Source: Lachnoclostridium sp.
Lineage (GTDB): Bacteria > Bacillota > Clostridia > Lachnospirales > Lachnospiraceae
Direction: 5' to 3'
Length of the DNA stretch: 64,000 bases
Assembly (NCBI GenBank): GCA_021770065.1
Contig: JAETRR010000014.1
Coordinates: 1-64,000 of the forward strand
Positions 60,582 through 64,000 of the stretch are shown here, in pieces. How positions within the stretch are numbered: the stretch's first letter is position 1; each line of letters begins with the position of its first letter. A program made the translations under genes and the position numbers. Under the pieces are notes generated by a model. The model ran no database searches, was not told the origin of the DNA, and saw only the letters and a program-made list of their open reading frames with translations.

Positions 60582-61724
60582 TCAGTCTGTTCCTTTTTCC
60601 ATGGCAGGCAGGGAAATGGAAAATACGGTCCCTTCCTCACTGCTTGCCGCAGAAATCGTACCCTGGTGGGCCGTGACAATCTCTTTTGCTATGGCAAGCC
60701 CCAGACCGGCTCCTCCCGTACTGGTGGACCGGGCGCTGTCCAGGCGGAAAAATTTTTCAAAAATGGAGCGGAGATTCTCCGGCGGAATCACCGGCCCCTG
60801 GTTGGTAAAGGTGATACGGACCAGGTTCCCTTCCTGCCAGGCGCGGATCTCGATCACCGTGTCCGGATAACTGTAGGCGGCCGCATTTTTCAGAATGTTG
60901 TTGAATACACGGGCAAGCTTGTCCGGGTCTCCGGGGAGGATGAGATCTTCCGGCACATGTACGTGAGCCGTCTTTCCGGCCGGGGACAGAATAGGGTAAA
61001 ACTCCTCCACCATCTGCTGCAGCATGAAGGAAAGGTGCAGATTTTCCCGGTTTAAGGGGATGGACTGGAGGTTGAACCGGGTGATTTCAAAGAATTCATT
61101 GATGAGCTGTTCCAGGCGGTAAGCTTTGTCCAGGGTGATGGAAAGGTATTTGGCCCGCTGCTCTGCGGGCAGATCCGGGGCCTCATTCATAAGATCCAGG
61201 TATCCGATGACAGAGGTCAGCGGCGTGCGGATGTCGTGGGCGAGGTAGACCACCAGATCGTTTTTCCGCTGCTCGGCCTCGCGCGCGTCCCGTTCGCGCT
61301 TTTCCAGGACATTTTTGCATTCGTTGAGCTTAAGCTCCAGAAAGCTCATTTCCGGTGAAAGGGTGATAAGCTCTTTGGATTCGTCCAGAAGGGCATCGCA
61401 GCCGGCGGAAATTTCGCTGAAATATCCGGTCACCCATCGGATGGAATAGCGGAATACGGCGATGAGGGCAATGATGATGGTAACACAGATGATCATATCC
61501 AGGTGTTCCCGGAAGGTGGTTGCATAGATGTACAGGGCATCCTTGTACTCCAGCCGGAATTTGCTTGCCAGGAAGGTGACGACAGCCTCGCCGAAGCGCC
61601 CCCGGAGCAGTTCGCGGAACAGGAATACCATTCCGATGGAAATGAGAATCAGAGAAAACATTTTCCGCATCATTTTCCGCTCAAACAGATAGTAATTACT
61701 CTTTCGTACCTTTTTCCTACTCAA
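60582..61724 (-). CDS. vanS: VanS-type sensor histidine kinase
   Basis: The 380-residue kinase has two N-terminal transmembrane segments (about residues 23-40 and 75-92) enclosing a short external loop, a HAMP-like linker, the H-box VVYLAHDIRTPLTSVIGYLD (phospho-His near 166), N-box NNILKNAAAYS, and G-box TGGAGLGLAIAKEIV. It would sense glycopeptide or wall stress and phosphorylate VanR. It overlaps vanR by eight bases. Confidence 0.93.
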   Translation of the reverse strand: MSRKKVRKSNYYLFERKMMRKMFSLILISIGMVFLFRELLRGRFGEAVVTFLASKFRLEYKDALYIYATTFREHLDMIICVTIIIALIAVFRYSIRWVTGYFSEISAGCDALLDESKELITLSPEMSFLELKLNECKNVLEKRERDAREAEQRKNDLVVYLAHDIRTPLTSVIGYLDLMNEAPDLPAEQRAKYLSITLDKAYRLEQLINEFFEITRFNLQSIPLNRENLHLSFMLQQMVEEFYPILSPAGKTAHVHVPEDLILPGDPDKLARVFNNILKNAAAYSYPDTVIEIRAWQEGNLVRITFTNQGPVIPPENLRSIFEKFFRLDSARSTSTGGAGLGLAIAKEIVTAHQGTISAASSEEGTVFSISLPAMEKGTD

Positions 61725-62415
61725 TTTTGTATCCCACTCCCCACACGGTTTTGATGTACTTTGGCTTTTCGCTGGAATCGTTCATTTTTTCCCGGAGATG
61801 CCGGATGTGCACCATGATGGTGTTGTTATTGCTGCTGTAGTATTTTTCGCCCCACACATCGAAGAAGAGCCGGTCAGAGCTTACCACTTCGCCGCGGTTT
61901 TTGCAGAGGCTCCAGAGAATGGAAAACTCGGTGGGCGTGAGGGCCAGGGGCTTTTCATTGAGGGTGCAGGTGTGGTCGCGCTTGTTGATGGTTAAGCCGG
62001 AGATGGCGATGGTGTCTGTGTCCGTCTCATGGGTCGGAAGATTGTTGTATTTTGTGAAGCGGCGAAGCTGTGCTTTTACACGGGCAATCAGCTCTAAGGG
62101 GCGGAAGGGCTTTGTGATATAATCGTCTGCGCCCAGGGTGAGGCCGGTGATTTTGTCGATTTCTTCGTCTTTTGCCGTCAGCATAATAATGGGGAAATTC
62201 TGGTTTTCCCGTATTTTCTGGCAGATGGAAAAGCCGCTCATGTCCGGCAGCATTACGTCCAGGACAGCGAGATCCGGTGTGTCGTGCTCTAGGTAGGAGA
62301 GAACTTCCCTGCCGTTGTAAAACTTGTGCACTTCGTAGGATTCGTTGGACAGGTAGAGTTCGATGAGATCGGCTATTTCTTTTTCGTCGTCTACGACTAA
62401 GATTTTTGCTTCCAT
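61717..62415 (-). CDS. vanR: VanR-type response regulator
   Basis: The 232-residue OmpR/PhoB-class regulator has a receiver domain (acidic pair DDE near residue 9, phospho-Asp in LAVLDVMLP about 52, Thr in IMLTAKDEE, Lys in ITKPF) and a C-terminal winged helix (LTPTEFSILWSLCKNRGEVV, with TVWGVGYKIE at the end). It is expected to activate the vanG genes and its own operon. AAGGAG precedes the ATG. Confidence 0.94.
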   Translation of the reverse strand: MEAKILVVDDEKEIADLIELYLSNESYEVHKFYNGREVLSYLEHDTPDLAVLDVMLPDMSGFSICQKIRENQNFPIIMLTAKDEEIDKITGLTLGADDYITKPFRPLELIARVKAQLRRFTKYNNLPTHETDTDTIAISGLTINKRDHTCTLNEKPLALTPTEFSILWSLCKNRGEVVSSDRLFFDVWGEKYYSSNNNTIMVHIRHLREKMNDSSEKPKYIKTVWGVGYKIE

Positions 62416-62448
62416 AATATGTATAATCTCCTTTTTATCCGGGGCGTG

Positions 62449-62492
62449 TTTGAAAACTGCTTTCTGGCAGATGGCAGAAATGAATTTTCAAA
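62449..62492. other. Inverted repeat in the vanR leader
   Basis: TTTGAAAA and TTTTCAAA ends with an inner GCTTTCTGGCAG / GCAGAAATG pairing, between kdpE and vanR. It could be a weak terminator for kdpE or a leader structure; the remaining 190-base gap holds no gene. Confidence 0.4.
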
Positions 62493-62606
62493 TACGTTTT
62501 AATGACAGTTTACCACATTTTCTTAAATATAACAGAAAAAGCTCTGGAAGTTCTTTAAAATTTGGGGAGAAAATCTTAAGAAGGGATGAAGAAACGGATG
62601 GAAGTT

Positions 62607-63308
62607 TTATTCCACCCGCATCATCCGATAGCCTACGCCGATATGTGTCTGTATATATTGAGGAGAGTCTGGCTCTGCCTCAAGCTTTTTGCGCAGGGCT
62701 GCCATAAAAACCCGCAGAGATGCAACATTATTATCCCAGCTGTTTCCCCATATATTCTGCGTGATATAGGTGTGTGTCAAGACACGTCCTGCATTTTTGG
62801 CCATTAGACAAAGGATCTTGTATTCGATAGGGGTTAAATGAAGTTCCTTTTCCCCCAGATATGCGCAGCCTGCTGCATAATCTACCTTTAGCTTTCCGTT
62901 TATGAAAACAGAATTGCCGGCGGCACCTCCCTGCTGCATTATGGCAAGACGGCGCTGGGTGGCCCGGAGCCTTGCCAGCAGTTCTTCCACGGAGAAGGGT
63001 TTTGTCAGATAGTCGTCTGCCCCGCAATCAAGAGCTTCTATCTTGTCTGTGTCTTCGCTTCTTGCACTGATCACAATAATAGGGGTATTTGTCCAGCTGC
63101 GGATTTGTTTTATTACGTCAATGCCATCCATATCCGGCAGTCCCAGATCCAGAAGAATAATATCCGGATTATGAGAGGAAGCCTCAATAATGGCAGACTC
63201 CCCTTTTGCAGAAGTCAGATAATGATAATCATGTGTTTTCAGGGTTGTGGTGATGAGGTTCCGAATGGGAGCATCATCCTCCACCACAAGGATCAAAGCC
63301 TTATTCAT
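62607..63308 (-). CDS. kdpE: KdpE-type response regulator
   Basis: The 233-residue OmpR-class regulator has receiver features ILVVEDDAPIRNLITTTLKT, phospho-Asp in IILLDLGLPDMDGIDVI, IVISARSEDTDKIEALDCGA and LTKPFSVEELLARLRA, which follow KdpE. The winged-helix end has HIGVGYRM. It normally activates kdpFABC potassium-pump genes under low K+ or osmotic stress; those genes are not in the window. The start overlaps the kdpD stop by eight bases. Confidence 0.88.
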   Translation of the reverse strand: MNKALILVVEDDAPIRNLITTTLKTHDYHYLTSAKGESAIIEASSHNPDIILLDLGLPDMDGIDVIKQIRSWTNTPIIVISARSEDTDKIEALDCGADDYLTKPFSVEELLARLRATQRRLAIMQQGGAAGNSVFINGKLKVDYAAGCAYLGEKELHLTPIEYKILCLMAKNAGRVLTHTYITQNIWGNSWDNNVASLRVFMAALRKKLEAEPDSPQYIQTHIGVGYRMMRVE

Positions 63309-64000
63309 GTAGATTCACCTCTCCTAAGGGTAGTGTAAATGTAAAGATACAGCCATGAGGGACGTTATCTTCAAGGGTAAGCTCTCCTCCATGTACGCTG
63401 ACAATAGATTTGCACAGGAACAAACCAAGTCCCAGGCTGCGTCTGCTGTCTATGATTTTATGTTCGCCGGTGAAAAACATTTCAAAAACCCGGGACTTGC
63501 AGCTGTCTGGAATGCCCGGGCCGTTATCCGACACGCTGATAGCGGCCATTTGTCCCTGCTTTTGGGCGCGAATCCGGATCGTGGAGCTCGCAGGAGTGTA
63601 TTTTACGGCATTTTCGACCAGATTGATGATGACTTGAAGAATTAGTTTTGTATCCATTTCAGCCAGAAGAAAATCTTCCGGATATTCTGTCACAATCTGA
63701 TGCTCTGCCCCCTTTCGGCTGATATGGCGCAGTGCTTCCTCAACGACCTCGTCCACAAGCTCCGTGGACTGATGAAAGTTTAACCGTCCCTCATCAATTC
63801 TTGTGACAGAAAGAAGATTTTCAACGAGGCTGATGAGCCATTGGGAATCATCATAAATATCAGTAAACATCTGAAATATGGTTTCGCGGTCCAATTGCCC
63901 GTAGTGAGAGAGCAGAGTGCTTGCATTGCCGGATATGGAGGTCAGAGGTGTGCGCAGATCATGCGAGATAGCGCGCAGTAAATTGGCCCGCAGCTGCTCC
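63301..64000 (-). CDS. kdpD: KdpD-type sensor histidine kinase (C-terminal part, cut by window end)
   Basis: The open frame enters from beyond 64000; 233 codons are visible. The H-box RAISHDLRTPLTSISGNAST is encoded at about 63924-63983, followed by the dimerisation helix, N-box VINLVENAVKYTPA, and G-box DNGPGIP and SLGLGLFLCKSIVSVHGGEL. This is the kinase core of KdpD. The KdpD sensor, USP and membrane domains would lie outside the window. Partner of the overlapping kdpE. Confidence 0.88.
   Translation of the reverse strand, partial: EQLRANLLRAISHDLRTPLTSISGNASTLLSHYGQLDRETIFQMFTDIYDDSQWLISLVENLLSVTRIDEGRLNFHQSTELVDEVVEEALRHISRKGAEHQIVTEYPEDFLLAEMDTKLILQVIINLVENAVKYTPASSTIRIRAQKQGQMAAISVSDNGPGIPDSCKSRVFEMFFTGEHKIIDSRRSLGLGLFLCKSIVSVHGGELTLEDNVPHGCIFTFTLPLGEVNLHE

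Noticed and set aside
62607-64000. Considering the second two-component system as part of the van cluster
   Set aside because: Its receiver and kinase sequences follow KdpE/KdpD; a 190-base gap with an inverted repeat separates it from vanR.

Overview
The window looks like a chromosomal segment of a gut-type Lachnospiraceae/Clostridia (Firmicutes) genome. The reasons are strong AGGAGG-type ribosome sites, mid-GC core genes, type A RNase P RNA, a pyrBI pair, lipoprotein-type ABC binding proteins, a vanG-type cell-wall cluster and a very large Gram-positive Rhs protein. No tRNA, CRISPR array or intact transposase was seen.

Layout. (1) 0-19 kb, core metabolism: hom, a small HD hydrolase, a type Ic aspartate aminotransferase; a LacI regulator divergent from a carbohydrate operon (GH4 glycosidase, MalEFG-type ABC transporter with its own MsmX/UgpC-type ATPase, amidohydrolase, BadF-type kinase, then a MATE exporter); uppP; a polar amino acid ABC transporter; galK. 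(2) 19.2-20.65 kb, a decayed integrated element between direct repeats: a zinc-ribbon micro-ORF, a truncated XRE regulator, one holin-like type I toxin locus with a predicted antisense RNA, a chimeric integrase remnant and a second, damaged toxin-like locus. (3) 20.7-37.9 kb, a polymorphic toxin island: an SprA-like protein, a 2814-codon Rhs protein with a predicted lysozyme-like C-terminal toxin, its probable membrane-anchored immunity protein, then about 7 kb of AT-rich orphan immunity-like genes separated by scraps of Rhs core, linker and toxin tails. (4) 38-56 kb, core genes: nth, two rRNA methyltransferases, asnA, a cold-shock gene, an M23 peptidase, an amidohydrolase, a phosphoesterase lipoprotein, truA, an orphan NMT1-type binding protein, a DUF1266 lipoprotein, a PHP hydrolase, a TrpR-like regulator, a homocysteine methyltransferase, rnpB, a PH-domain protein and pyrBI. 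(5) 56-62.4 kb, minus strand: a vanG-type cluster (vanR, vanS, vanG, vanXY and vanT split into two genes). (6) The end of the window holds kdpE and a cut kdpD.

The points most worth following are: the orphan toxin-tail/immunity array, where unrelated immunity-like genes sit directly after toxin 3' ends and one tail occurs twice with different partners; a family of large dispersed palindromes that share a core and sit at convergent gene junctions; the split vanT; and the two small toxin/antisense-RNA loci.
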